Below are positions 7,547 through 16,339 of a DNA stretch of 37,375 nucleotides, piece by piece. A program made the translations under genes and the position numbers. Each line of letters starts with the position of its first letter. Position 1 is the first letter of the stretch. The DNA is taken from the NCBI RefSeq assembly GCF_001570365.1, contig NZ_BBYK01000087.1, forward strand, positions 1 through 37,375. Reading direction: 5' to 3'. The notes beneath the pieces are model-generated. The model had not been told where the DNA came from. It ran no database searches and saw only the letters and a program-made list of their open reading frames with translations. This DNA comes from Microtetraspora fusca (GTDB lineage: Bacteria; Actinomycetota; Actinomycetes; Streptosporangiales; Streptosporangiaceae).

Positions 7547-8512
7547 ATGAACCGCGGCCTCGACCTCGTCCTCCGCCGGACTGCGGTGGCGCTGATCACG
7601 ATCTTCTGCGCGATCAGCCTCAACTTCCTGCTCTTCCGCGTCGTCCCCGGCGACGCGGTGAGCAACCTCGCCCGTGTGCCGAACTCGACCGTGGCCCAGC
7701 AACAGGCGCTGCGCCACGAATTCGGCCTCGACCGGTCGATCGGCGTGCAATACGTGGCATACCTCCGCGAGCTCGCGCACGGCAACCTCGGGCGGTCGTT
7801 CGCCAACGGCCAGCCCGTCTCCAAGAACCTGGGCGAGGCCCTCGGCAACACACTGCCGATGGTCCTGCTCGGCACGGTGGTGGCGATCCTCGCCGGCATC
7901 GCGACCGGTGTGCTGGGCGCAGTACGGCGGGGAACCCGGACGGACCGGGCCTTGACCGTCTCGTCGCTGACCGTCTACGCCCTTCCGGCGCAGTGGGTCG
8001 GGCTGCTGCTGCTCTTCCTCCTCGGCGGTGTCTTCCCTTCAGGCGGCCGCGTCGACGAGTTCCTGATCGAGCCGAGCCCGTGGCAGCACACGGTCGACGT
8101 GCTCTGGCACATGACGCTCCCCTCACTCGTGGTGGGCCTCACCCTCTTCGGTCAGTACGCGCTGCTCACGCGCACCGCGATGCTGGAGACCCTCGCCGAG
8201 GACTACGTGCTGACCGCGCGCGCCAAGGGCCTGTCGACGCTACGCATCGTGCGCCACCATGCGCTGCGCAACGCGATGCTGCCGATCTCGACGCTGATCG
8301 CGCTCTCGCTCGGCTCCGTCGTCGGCGGTGTCGTGCTGATCGAGACGGTCTTCTCGTGGCCGGGCATCGGCCGCGCCATCTACAGCGCGGTGACCTCGCG
8401 CGACTACCCGATGTTGCAGGGTGCGTTCCTGGTCCTCACGGTCGTCGTGGTCGTCTGCAACTACGTCTCCGATCTCATATATCTGCGACTCGACCCCAGG
8501 ATCACCGTATGA
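7547..8512 (+). CDS. Opp/Dpp-type ABC transporter permease (DppB-like)
   Basis: The protein has 321 residues and about six membrane segments. The N-terminal domain is typical of DppB (LNFLLFRVVPGD), and the cytoplasmic EAA loop, which contacts the ATPases, reads ARAKGLSTLRIVRHHALRN (about 225-243). It starts four bases after the binding-protein stop and its own stop overlaps the next start codon (ATGA), so translation is likely coupled. It forms the membrane channel with the next gene product. Confidence 0.92.
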   Translation: MNRGLDLVLRRTAVALITIFCAISLNFLLFRVVPGDAVSNLARVPNSTVAQQQALRHEFGLDRSIGVQYVAYLRELAHGNLGRSFANGQPVSKNLGEALGNTLPMVLLGTVVAILAGIATGVLGAVRRGTRTDRALTVSSLTVYALPAQWVGLLLLFLLGGVFPSGGRVDEFLIEPSPWQHTVDVLWHMTLPSLVVGLTLFGQYALLTRTAMLETLAEDYVLTARAKGLSTLRIVRHHALRNAMLPISTLIALSLGSVVGGVVLIETVFSWPGIGRAIYSAVTSRDYPMLQGAFLVLTVVVVVCNYVSDLIYLRLDPRITV

Positions 8513-9465
8513 GCCAGTTCCGGTTCCTCCGCCAGCCCGCGATCGCCGTCGCGGCCGGGGTCCTCGCGCTGACACTGCTGGTCGCGCTGTTCGCGCCGCT
8601 GCTGGCGACCAGCGAGGCCGGCCGCCGTGTCGGTCCGGTCTTCGGCAGCCCCTCCTCCGCTCATCCCCTCGGGCTCGACGACGCGGGCCAGGACGTGCTC
8701 TCACTGCTGTTGCGCGGTGCGCGTACGGTCTTGATCGTCGGTGCGGCGGCCAGCCTCGTCGCGGTTCTGATCGGCTGTGCCGTCGGGGTTCTCGCGGGTT
8801 ATGCGGGGGGCTGGGTGGACAGCGTCCTCATGCGCATCACGGACTACTTCCTCGTCGTCCCGGCTCTGCCGTTCATGATCGTCGTTGCTGCGATCTGGGG
8901 ACCAAGCCTGAGCCACATCATCCTGGTCATCGGGCTGCTGTCGTGGACGCAGATGGCGCGGCTCACACGTGCCCAGACGATGTCGCTGCGCGAGCGCGGC
9001 TACATCCTGCGCGCCCGCGGCCTGGGCAGCAGCCATCTGCGGATCGTCACCCGCCACCTGCTGCCGCACCTCACACCGCTCGTCGTCGCGAACGCCGCGC
9101 TGACGGTGGCCACCGCGATCTTCGCCGAGGCCGCGCTGGCGTTCCTCGGCCTCGGCGATCCGACGAGCGTCTCCTGGGGCCGCATGATCGAGCACGCCTT
9201 CAGCCGGTCGGCCCTCAGCGCCGGTGCCTGGTGGGCCTTCGTCCCCCCGGGACTGTGCATCGCCGCCGTGGTCGTGGCCTGCAGCGTCATCGGCCAGGGC
9301 GTCGCAGAGATCGCCAACCCCCAGCTCCAGCACGACCACCTGCCCCCGAGGCGGGTACGGCTGCGCGCGACGGCGGCGGGTGGCGGCGAGGACGACAGTG
9401 GCGGGTCTGATTCCGGTCGGCGACTTCGCAGGCGTACGGCCGCGACCGTGATGGAGGAGTCATGA
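8509..9465 (+). CDS. Opp/Dpp-type ABC transporter permease (DppC-like)
   Basis: The protein has 318 residues. It has one N-terminal membrane helix, a periplasmic-side segment HPLGLDDAGQDVLS typical of DppC, then the permease core with the EAA loop ILRARGLGSSHLRIVTRHLL. The ATG at 8509 overlaps the preceding stop and fits the family N-terminus; the open frame upstream is a shadow of the previous gene. The last 45 residues are polar, Arg/Gly-rich and outside the family core. It pairs with the preceding permease. Confidence 0.92.
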   Translation: MSQFRFLRQPAIAVAAGVLALTLLVALFAPLLATSEAGRRVGPVFGSPSSAHPLGLDDAGQDVLSLLLRGARTVLIVGAAASLVAVLIGCAVGVLAGYAGGWVDSVLMRITDYFLVVPALPFMIVVAAIWGPSLSHIILVIGLLSWTQMARLTRAQTMSLRERGYILRARGLGSSHLRIVTRHLLPHLTPLVVANAALTVATAIFAEAALAFLGLGDPTSVSWGRMIEHAFSRSALSAGAWWAFVPPGLCIAAVVVACSVIGQGVAEIANPQLQHDHLPPRRVRLRATAAGGGEDDSGGSDSGRRLRRRTAATVMEES

Positions 9466-10427
9466 ACGGACCGGTGCTGGAGGTTCGTGATCTCAATGTG
9501 TGGTTCGACGGGCCCGGCGGCCGGGATGTCCATGCCGTACGCGGTGTGAGCTTCGACGTGCGGCCTGGGGACCGGCTGGCGCTGGTCGGAGAGTCGGGCT
9601 GCGGCAAGACCACGACCGTGCTCGGTGTGCTCGGGCTGCTGGGGGCCACCGCGTCGGTCTCGGGTTCGGTCCGTGTGGACGGGCAGGAGGTGCTGACCGG
9701 CGGCGATGCCGCGATGGCGCCCTATCGCTGGGGTGACCTCTCGATCGTCTTCCAGGGGGCGCTGAACGCGCTCAATCCCGTACGGACCGTGGGCAGCCAG
9801 ATCGCCGAGGTCCTGCCGCGCGACGGGCGGGTATCGCGACGGGCGGCACTGCGGCGGGCCGGTGAGCTCCTCGAGCGGGTCGGGATGGCGGCCCGCAATG
9901 TGGCCTTCTATCCGCATGAGCTGTCGGGTGGGATGCGCCAGCGTGCGTGCATCGCGATGGCACTCGCGGGCGAGCCGCGCGTGCTGTTCGCCGACGAGCC
10001 GACGACAGCGCTGGACGTCGTCGTGCAGGCGCAGATCCTCGAGCTGCTCGACCGGCTGGCGGACGAGCTGGGGCTGGCCATCGTGCTCATCAGCCACGAC
10101 CTCGGGCTCGTCGGCCAGCTCTGTGACCGGGCGATGGTGATGTACGCCGGCCGCGCGGTCGAGGAGGGGCCGACCGAGGGGCTCTACACCGCCCCCCGCC
10201 ACCCCTACACGCGACTCCTCTACGAGGCGACGCCCGTACTCGGCGCCGACCGTCCGCTGCGCTCCATCGGCGGCAGTCCACCCGCCCTCGACGTCCCCCT
10301 CGCGGGCTGCGCCTTCCGCGGCCGCTGCCCCGACGCCGAGGACCGCTGCTCCCTCGCGGAGCCCGCACTCACCCCCGTCGCTCCGGCCCACCGGGCCGCC
10401 TGCCATCTGACCGGCAGAACCCCATGA
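9462..10427 (+). CDS. Opp/Dpp-type ABC transporter ATPase (DppD-like)
   Basis: The protein has 321 residues. Walker A is GESGCGKT at 43-50, the signature is LSGGMRQR at 154-161, Walker B is VLFADEP at 174-180, followed by the ISHD switch histidine. The C-terminal oligopeptide-transporter domain carries the cysteine cluster ([14 protein letters not shown]) characteristic of Opp/Dpp ATPases. The start is well supported: GGAGGAG precedes ATG 9462, which overlaps the upstream stop. It hydrolyses ATP to drive import together with the next ATPase. Confidence 0.93.
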   Translation: MNGPVLEVRDLNVWFDGPGGRDVHAVRGVSFDVRPGDRLALVGESGCGKTTTVLGVLGLLGATASVSGSVRVDGQEVLTGGDAAMAPYRWGDLSIVFQGALNALNPVRTVGSQIAEVLPRDGRVSRRAALRRAGELLERVGMAARNVAFYPHELSGGMRQRACIAMALAGEPRVLFADEPTTALDVVVQAQILELLDRLADELGLAIVLISHDLGLVGQLCDRAMVMYAGRAVEEGPTEGLYTAPRHPYTRLLYEATPVLGADRPLRSIGGSPPALDVPLAGCAFRGRCPDAEDRCSLAEPALTPVAPAHRAACHLTGRTP

Positions 10428-10488
10428 CCCACCAGCCCTTGGCCGGAAACCCTCGCGGCTCGGCCACCCGCCACCTGATCAGGAAGCC

Positions 10489-11676
10489 ATGAGTCATCTT
10501 CTCGACGTCGAGGACCTGGTCCTCCACCACCGTGTTCCGCGTACGATCGCCGATCGGGTGGCTCGGCGGCCGGCCCGCGTGGTCCGAGCGGTCGACGGCG
10601 TGTCACTGCATGTCGATCGGGGCGAGCTCGTCGCTCTGGTCGGCGAGTCAGGCTCGGGCAAGTCGTCGACCGCCCAGAGCATCCTCGGCCTGGTGACGCC
10701 CTCACACGGGACCGTACGCATCGACGGCTCCGCGATCGAGGGCCTCGGGGCTCGCGCGATGCGGCCGTGGCGGCGGCGGATGCAGATGGTCCTTCAGGAC
10801 CCCTACGGCTCACTGGACCCACGTTGCACGGTCGCGTCGATCGTCGAGGAGCCGCTGCTGATCCACCGCCTCGGCGGCTCGGCGGAGCAGCGGCGCGCCA
10901 AGGCCGTGGACGCACTCGAACGCGCGGGTTTGCGGCCTGCCGAGACTTTCCTGCCGCGGCGCCCGCGCGAGCTGTCGGGCGGGCAGCGCCAGCGTGTGGC
11001 GATCGCCGCCGGCCTCGTGCTCGGCCCGAGCCTCCTGATCGCCGACGAGCCCGCCTCGATGCTCGACGTCTCCGTACGCGCGGGAGTCCTCGGGCTGCTG
11101 CGCGAGCTGTGCGACAGTGGCGAGACCGGCATCCTCCTGATCACGCACGACCTCGCCACCGTCGCGCACTATGCCGACCGGCTGGCCGTCATGTACCTCG
11201 GGCGGATCGTCGAGGAGGGTCCGACCCGTACGGTCCTCGAAGCGCCGGCGCACCCGTACACCCGTGCGCTCATGTCGTCGGTGCTGCACCCGGACCCGCG
11301 TGAGCGGGGAGGTCGCGTGGTGCTCGGCGGCGATGTTCCCGACCCGGGTGCGCGGCCGGACGGCTGCGCGTTCCATCCCCGCTGCCCGCTGGCCGACGAC
11401 GGCTGCCATACGACCGATCCCGCGCTCGGCCCGGTGGATCAGCGCCCCGCCGGACACAGCGCGGCCTGCCTGCGACCGCTACCGGCCGGCCATACGACCA
11501 CAGCGCCGGCCGGCCGGACCACGACCCCGGATCTCGCCGGCAGGGCCGAGACCCCGGATCCGGTGCTGTGGCCGGACCGGCGGAATCACATGCCGGGAGG
11601 TACGGCCGGGACGTTGCCGCCCGCCGATCCGGGTGCGGTCCCGGACCCGTTGCCCGGCGGTACGGTGATGCCGTGA
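10489..11676 (+). CDS. Opp/Dpp-type ABC transporter ATPase (DppF-like) with extended tail
   Basis: The protein has 395 residues. Walker A is GESGSGKS at 52-59, the signature LSGGQRQR at 162-169, Walker B LLIADEP at 182-188, and a Cys cluster (CAFHPRCPLADDGC) follows near 305. After the normal end (about residue 330) there is a tail of about 65 residues rich in Pro, Thr, Gly and Ala, encoded by short imperfect DNA repeats (for example ACCCCGGATC twice near 11522-11562). The tail is unusual and probably disordered. The start at 10489 has AGGAAG upstream, 61 bases after the previous gene. Its stop overlaps the GTG start of the GntR gene. Confidence 0.92.
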   Translation: MSHLLDVEDLVLHHRVPRTIADRVARRPARVVRAVDGVSLHVDRGELVALVGESGSGKSSTAQSILGLVTPSHGTVRIDGSAIEGLGARAMRPWRRRMQMVLQDPYGSLDPRCTVASIVEEPLLIHRLGGSAEQRRAKAVDALERAGLRPAETFLPRRPRELSGGQRQRVAIAAGLVLGPSLLIADEPASMLDVSVRAGVLGLLRELCDSGETGILLITHDLATVAHYADRLAVMYLGRIVEEGPTRTVLEAPAHPYTRALMSSVLHPDPRERGGRVVLGGDVPDPGARPDGCAFHPRCPLADDGCHTTDPALGPVDQRPAGHSAACLRPLPAGHTTTAPAGRTTTPDLAGRAETPDPVLWPDRRNHMPGGTAGTLPPADPGAVPDPLPGGTVMP

Positions 11677-12440
11677 CCATCCCCGAAGAGCCCACGCCGG
11701 CGGTGCTGTTCCGTCCGATCAGCGGCACACGAGCGTTCGAGGAAGTCGTCGGACAGATCACCTACGCGATCCGCGCGGGCTACTACGCACCGGGCGACAA
11801 GCTCCCGACCGTCGCGGAGCTCGCCGAGCTCCTGCGCGTCAGCCGGCCCACCGTCGGCGACGCGGTGCACGTGCTGGCGCGTGCCGGGGTCGTGGAAGTA
11901 CGCCGGGGTGCCACGGGCGGGATCGTGGTGCGCTCGGGGAACGTGCCCGCCGCGCTGGTCGGCTTCGACGTCGAACTGCGCGCCCGCGAGATGATCGAGC
12001 TGGTGGAGGCGCGCAGGCCAGTGGAGATGGAGCTCGCGCGGCTCGCCGCCATGCGCGCGACCGAGAAGGACTTCGAGCAGATGGCCGAGGCGACAGCGAT
12101 GCTGCACGCCGCGCAGGAGCGCGACGACGTCATGCATGCCGAGAACCTCTTCCACTACCTGATCGGCAGGGCCGCCCGCAGCGACATGCTCGCGCGCTAC
12201 CAGCACGAGATCCTGGAGGCCAAGGCCGTACTCGTGAACTCGTGGACCGTGCAGATGGACCCGGTGCCGCTGGCCACCGTCCACGAGGAGACGCTCGCCG
12301 CACTCCGCACGCGCGACCCCGAGGTCGTCCGGGCGGCGATGGACAACCATCTCCACGACCTGGAGGACACCGTGGAGCGAATGCGGCGCGGGCGCGACCG
12401 CGATGCCCGGCGGTCCGCGAAGGCGAAGAAGCAGACCTAA
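11673..12440 (+). CDS. GntR-family regulator, FCD subfamily
   Basis: The protein has 255 residues. The winged helix-turn-helix covers about 18-85 (PGDKLPTVAELAELLRVSRP) and the all-helical FCD effector domain about 105-240. FCD proteins bind small carboxylates or similar ligands, often with a metal held by Asp and His residues; candidates such as His153 and the late HDLEDT region are present. The GTG at 11673 overlaps the stop of the ATPase gene (GTGA), so it is co-transcribed with the transporter. A perfect palindrome lies just after its stop and a degenerate copy lies in the transporter promoter. It is therefore probably the local repressor and controls its own operon and the M20 gene. Confidence 0.88.
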   Translation: MTIPEEPTPAVLFRPISGTRAFEEVVGQITYAIRAGYYAPGDKLPTVAELAELLRVSRPTVGDAVHVLARAGVVEVRRGATGGIVVRSGNVPAALVGFDVELRAREMIELVEARRPVEMELARLAAMRATEKDFEQMAEATAMLHAAQERDDVMHAENLFHYLIGRAARSDMLARYQHEILEAKAVLVNSWTVQMDPVPLATVHEETLAALRTRDPEVVRAAMDNHLHDLEDTVERMRRGRDRDARRSAKAKKQT

Positions 12441-12466
12441 CATCAAAGTCTTTTATCTTTGATGTT
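12439..12466. promoter_or_regulatory. Perfect palindromic operator before the M20 gene
   Basis: AACATCAAAG (12439-12448) and CTTTGATGTT (12457-12466) are perfect 10-bp inverted repeats with an 8-base centre. The left arm begins inside the TAA stop of the GntR gene and the centre covers the expected -35 position of the M20 promoter. Size and form fit a GntR/FCD binding site. Confidence 0.75.
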
Positions 12467-12486
12467 TAGCCGGTAGGGTCGTTGTC
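12450..12486 (+). promoter_or_regulatory. Leaderless promoter of the M20 gene
   Basis: TAGGGT (12474-12479) lies seven bases before ATG 12487, matching the layout of the first transporter promoter. The -35 region (around CTTTTA at 12450-12455) is poor and lies in the centre of the palindrome. No ribosome-binding site is visible, so the transcript is probably leaderless. Confidence 0.55.
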
Positions 12487-13671
12487 ATGCGGAACCTCCT
12501 GCCCTCGGAAGACCTGAACGCGGAGATCCTCACCGAGGTGGCCCGGCATACCGAGCGCACCATCGAGATACGCCGTCACCTGCATGCCAACCCCGAACTG
12601 GGCTTCGAAGAGCACGCCACGAGCGCGTACGTCGCGGACCACTGCTCGGCGCTGGGACTCGACGTCCGGCGTGGTGTCGGCGGCACCGGGGTGATCGCCG
12701 ACCTCGACTCAGGACGGCCCGGCCGTACGGTGCTGGTCCGTGCCGACATGGACGCCCTGCCGATCTCGGAGGTGGACGACGGGCGGCCGTACCGCTCGAC
12801 CGTGCCCGGTGTCATGCACGCCTGCGGGCACGACGGCCACACCGCGATCGCACTGAGTGTCGCGCACGTCCTGCACACGCTCGGCGACCACTGGAGCGGG
12901 CGCGTCCGCATGTGCTTCCAGCCGGCCGAGGAACTCGACGACGGTGCTCGCCGGATGATCCGCGACGGGGCCATGGAGGGCATCGACCGCGCCGTCGGCC
13001 TGCACCTGGCCTCGCTCATGCCGACGGGCCGGCTCGGCCTCGGCCCGGGGTTGCTGCTCGCGAGCCTCGACACCTTCCACATCACGATCACGGGTACCGG
13101 CGGGCACGCGGGCGCCCCGGACGGTGCCATCGACCCGGTGCCGATCACCGCCGAAGTGATCCTCGCACTGCGCGATCTCGGAAGGCGGGCCCGCGCGGAC
13201 GGATCCGTCGTCACCGTCGCCCAGGTCAACGGCGGTGCTGCCCCGAACATCATCCCCGCCGAGGTCGCGCTCGCGGGCACGATCCGCACACTCAACGCCG
13301 AAGAACGCGTCGCGCTCCGCGAGATGGTCGAGCAGACCGCCCGTGACGTCGCCGAGCTCCATGGGGCGACCTCCACGTTCTCGCGCGGCGTCGGCTGCCC
13401 GCCCCTGACCAACGACCCGGTCGTCACCTCGCTGGTCCGGGACGCGTTCGCCGGAGCATTCGGACCAGACCGGGTCCTCGACGTCGAGCCGACGACCGGC
13501 TCGGACGACATGGCCCTCTACCTGGACAAGGTCCCCGGCTGCTACTACGCCGTCGGCGCGGGCTTCCCCGACGCCGTCCCGCACCACCACCCGGCCTTCG
13601 ACATCGACGAGCGCTCCCTGGCGGTCGGAGTCGAGTCCCTCATCCGGGCGACGCTCGCACTGCTCGCCTGA
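12487..13671 (+). CDS. M20D-family metal amidohydrolase/peptidase
   Basis: The protein has 394 residues and resembles the N-acyl-amino-acid amidohydrolase/IAA-amino-acid hydrolase group, which removes acyl or amino-acid groups through a pair of metal ions. Visible motifs are HACGHDGH at 111-118 (Cys113 and His115 as ligands), QPAEE at 145-149 (catalytic and ligand Glu), His173 in GLHLAS, a dimerisation domain from about 190 with GTGGHAGAP, and the terminal HHHPAFDIDE near 365. There is no signal peptide, so it acts in the cytoplasm. The context suggests it processes the solute brought in by the upstream transporter. The operator just upstream suggests control by the GntR protein. Confidence 0.9.
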   Translation: MRNLLPSEDLNAEILTEVARHTERTIEIRRHLHANPELGFEEHATSAYVADHCSALGLDVRRGVGGTGVIADLDSGRPGRTVLVRADMDALPISEVDDGRPYRSTVPGVMHACGHDGHTAIALSVAHVLHTLGDHWSGRVRMCFQPAEELDDGARRMIRDGAMEGIDRAVGLHLASLMPTGRLGLGPGLLLASLDTFHITITGTGGHAGAPDGAIDPVPITAEVILALRDLGRRARADGSVVTVAQVNGGAAPNIIPAEVALAGTIRTLNAEERVALREMVEQTARDVAELHGATSTFSRGVGCPPLTNDPVVTSLVRDAFAGAFGPDRVLDVEPTTGSDDMALYLDKVPGCYYAVGAGFPDAVPHHHPAFDIDERSLAVGVESLIRATLALLA

Positions 13672-13678
13672 CCCGTCA

Positions 13679-15661
13679 ATGATGAACCGGAGAGAGATGT
13701 TGCTGTCGATACCCCCTGCGCGTACGCGCACACGGCGGCTGGCCACGACCGCGCTTACCGCGCTCGCCACGTTCGCCACGTTCGCCGTCGGCACCGGCAC
13801 CGCCGCCGCGGGCGCGGTCTCCACACCGGCGGCGCCCCCGCGGCTGCTGGAGCCGCTGAAGCCCTGCACCTACGACGGCGCGCCGGCGGGCGCCCGCTGC
13901 GGCACCGTCGAGGTCCCGCTCGACCGCGCGGAGCCGCGCCGGGGCACCACGCGCGTCGGGTTCGCGTTCCTCCCTCGGCGCGACCAGTCGCAGCCGTCGC
14001 TCGGCACGGTCGTGCCGAACCCCGGCGGCCCCGGCGCCCCGGCGTCGCGCTTCGTGAACTACGCCGGCCTGCTGGCGCCGCTGCTCGACCGCCGCGACCT
14101 GCTCCTCGTCGACCCGCGCGGCATCGGGCTGTCGCAGCAGATCACGTGCAAGTCGATGACCGATCCGCTCGCCGGCTTCTCGCACCCCAAGCTCGTCGCC
14201 GCGATCGGCGCCTGCGGGCGGGAGCTGGGCTCGGAGGCCGGGCTCTACGGCTCGGCCGCGGTCGCCGACGACATCGACGCGGTCCGCCAGGTCCTCGGCC
14301 TCGATCGCCTCGACCTTTGGGGCGACTCCTACGGCACGTACCTGATGACGGTCTACGCGGCGCGCCACTCCGAGCACGTCCAATCGGTCGTGCTCAGCGG
14401 CTCCTACCCGATCGCGTTCGACACCTTCGGGCGCGACCGGCTCGACGCCGGGCTGCGGGCGATTCACCTGATCTGCACGCGCACGCGCTCATGCGACGGC
14501 GACGCCGTCATGCGCGACCTCGAGCGGGTCGCCGCGCGGCTGCGCAGCCACCCTGTCCGCTTCACCGTCGCGACCGGTTCGCGTACCTATCAGGCGACGC
14601 TCGACGAGGCCGCGCTCGCATCGGTCGTCTACGCGCGCGGCGAGCGGTCGCTGTCGGCGGCGCTGCCGTCCGCGCTCGCGAACGCCGCGGCCGGCGACCT
14701 CGACCCGCTGAAGCGCCTCGCCTCGCTCGTGATGCTCGACGTCGCCGGGCTGACGCAGAATCCGGCCTTCAGCGCGCCCGCCTTCGCGGCCGTCATGTGC
14801 CACGACTACCCGCGCGCGTTCCGCTACCAGGACCCGCCGGCCGTGCGCCGCGCCGACTACCGGCGGGCGCTGTCGGCGCTCGGCCCGGCGGCCTTCGGGC
14901 CGTTCTCGGCGGCGGGATGGACGGCGGCCGGATTCGAGGGCGCCGACCTCTGCATCGACTGGCCGAACGATCCGACCGCAGGCGCCCCGGTCGCCACCGG
15001 CCGGCTGCTGCCGGACGTGCCGGTGCTCGTCCTCTCCGGCGACCTCGACGCGAACACGCCGACCGGCGCCGGTCGCGAGACCGCGGCGCAGTTCCCACAC
15101 GCGATCTTCGCGGAGGTCGCGAACGCCGGCCACACGCCGTCAGGAGATCCGTGCGCCCTCCCGCTCGCGATCGGCTTCGTGAAGACGCTGTCCGCCGATC
15201 CGGGGGCATGCCTGCGCACCGGGACGCCGCCGCCGGTGCCCGGCCGCGCCGCGGTCTCGGCGGAGCAGCTCTCGCCGGCGCGCGCGGCCGCGACGCCCGC
15301 GGTCCGCCGCGCGCTCGGGCTCGTCGGCGCGACCGCCGAGGACCTCGTGCAGCAGAACGGAGTGGTCCGCGCATGGGGCGCCGCCGACGGCCTGCGCGGC
15401 GGACGTTACGCCGCCGACACGGCGACACCCGGCGCGATCACGCTGACGGCGGTGCGCGTGGTGCGCGACGCGAGCGTCTCCGGGACGCTGGCGCCCGGCG
15501 CCGGTCAGCAGCTCACCGGCACGCTGCGGCTCTCCGGGCCCGGCGTGGCACCGGGCCGGCTGCAGGTGCGGATCGCGCTGGGCACCGGAGCCGGCCACGC
15601 CACCGGCACACTCAGCGGACACGCGGTCGACCTTGACTTCCAGCTCGAAGGCGGGCGATGA
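13679..15661 (+). CDS. Secreted alpha/beta-hydrolase, tripeptidyl-aminopeptidase-like, with extra C-terminal domain
   Basis: The protein has 660 residues. A signal sequence ends near residue 40. The oxyanion segment NPGGPG is present near 117. The triad is Ser217 in GDSYG, Asp457 in GDLDANTP and His485 in NAGHTPSGD. The family core ends near 515. The last 145 residues form an additional Gly/Ala/Thr-rich, beta-like domain not needed by the family. Starts at 13679, 13682 and 13697 are all possible; only 13697 has a close GGAGAG. It follows the M20 gene by seven bases and is probably co-transcribed, so extracellular peptide cleavage, uptake and internal cleavage would be linked. It resembles the hydrolase at 1033-2541 but is larger. 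Confidence 0.88.
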   Translation: MMNRREMLLSIPPARTRTRRLATTALTALATFATFAVGTGTAAAGAVSTPAAPPRLLEPLKPCTYDGAPAGARCGTVEVPLDRAEPRRGTTRVGFAFLPRRDQSQPSLGTVVPNPGGPGAPASRFVNYAGLLAPLLDRRDLLLVDPRGIGLSQQITCKSMTDPLAGFSHPKLVAAIGACGRELGSEAGLYGSAAVADDIDAVRQVLGLDRLDLWGDSYGTYLMTVYAARHSEHVQSVVLSGSYPIAFDTFGRDRLDAGLRAIHLICTRTRSCDGDAVMRDLERVAARLRSHPVRFTVATGSRTYQATLDEAALASVVYARGERSLSAALPSALANAAAGDLDPLKRLASLVMLDVAGLTQNPAFSAPAFAAVMCHDYPRAFRYQDPPAVRRADYRRALSALGPAAFGPFSAAGWTAAGFEGADLCIDWPNDPTAGAPVATGRLLPDVPVLVLSGDLDANTPTGAGRETAAQFPHAIFAEVANAGHTPSGDPCALPLAIGFVKTLSADPGACLRTGTPPPVPGRAAVSAEQLSPARAAATPAVRRALGLVGATAEDLVQQNGVVRAWGAADGLRGGRYAADTATPGAITLTAVRVVRDASVSGTLAPGAGQQLTGTLRLSGPGVAPGRLQVRIALGTGAGHATGTLSGHAVDLDFQLEGGR

Positions 15662-15735
15662 GCGTCGGCAGCCGCCCGTTCAGCTCGGCGATCTGCTCCC
15701 GAACCTCCTCGATCGCTGACGGACCGCGGCCTTCC

Positions 15736-16180
15736 ACCGCATCCGACGTCGACACAAGGTCCGGCTGAAAGCCGCCCTGCTCGGCCGATCGAGGGGTGGG
15801 CAGACCAGCAAGGTTGACCTCGCCGCCGACCGCAAGTGCCGGCCGTTGGCGTTCGTCCTGACTGCGGGGCAGGCTGCGGACAGTCCGCAGTTCATCCCCG
15901 TGCTGGAGAAGATACGGGTGCGGGGTCCTGTCGGCCGTCCTCGCACCCGGCCCGGCGCGGTTACCGGGGACAAGGCCTACTCGTCCCGCGGTAACCGCGC
16001 CTACCTGCGGAAACAGCGCATTCAGGCTGTCATCCCGGAGAAGAGGGCTCAGGCGCCGATATCCCCAGAGGGGGTTCTCCCGGACCAGACGCAGGATGAG
16101 GGCACGGATGGAGCGGACGGCGGGCGGGCGCCCGGGTTGACATTATCGGCAGGCGCAATGTCGGCGGCGAGCACCAGGAC
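15736..16180 (+). pseudogene. IS5-family transposase remnant
   Basis: A plus-strand frame reads continuously from LGRSRGGQTSKVDLAADRKC through FVLTAGQAADSPQFIPVLEK, then TGDKAYSSRGNRAYLRKQ and AVIPEK near 16044. These are the middle and C-terminal blocks of DDE transposases of the IS5 type common in actinomycetes. The usual front half and catalytic start are missing. After 16044 the match is lost, and a degraded GGR..PG..D..RRNV tail is recognisable only with a frame change near 16136. No terminal inverted repeats are evident. The rest of the 678-bp gap contains no intact gene; 15662-15735 holds a short minus-strand coiled-coil-like frame of doubtful meaning, and 16180-16339 is the TetR upstream region. 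Confidence 0.75.
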
Positions 16181-16339
16181 ACCCGGGACGACGCACACCG
16201 GGAGGGGTCAGTGCCAGGTGGTGCACCGCCGCGGTCCAGGTTCGTCGATCGCCGCAGCAGTGGCGGCGCGACCTCGCAGGGTTGACGCGACGTATGCTCG
16301 ACCTCGGTAGGGTGTGTATCGAGATCGAAAGGGATCGGA

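Noticed and set aside
5986-7899. 637-residue open frame on the minus strand across the first binding protein
   Set aside because: Shadow of the plus-strand gene, Arg/Val-rich with no motifs, as is usual opposite high-GC genes.
9000-10406. 468-residue minus-strand frame opposite permease and ATPase genes
   Set aside because: Composition is typical of an antisense shadow; the plus-strand genes have all family motifs.
15662-15740. Minus-strand coiled-coil-like frame (IEEVREQIAELNGRL)
   Set aside because: Only about 25 residues are protein-like, with no start or flanking support; might be a gene tail but not annotatable.
16282-16313. TTGACG and TAGGGT before the TetR gene as a promoter
   Set aside because: Spacing is 20 bases, too long for a confident call.
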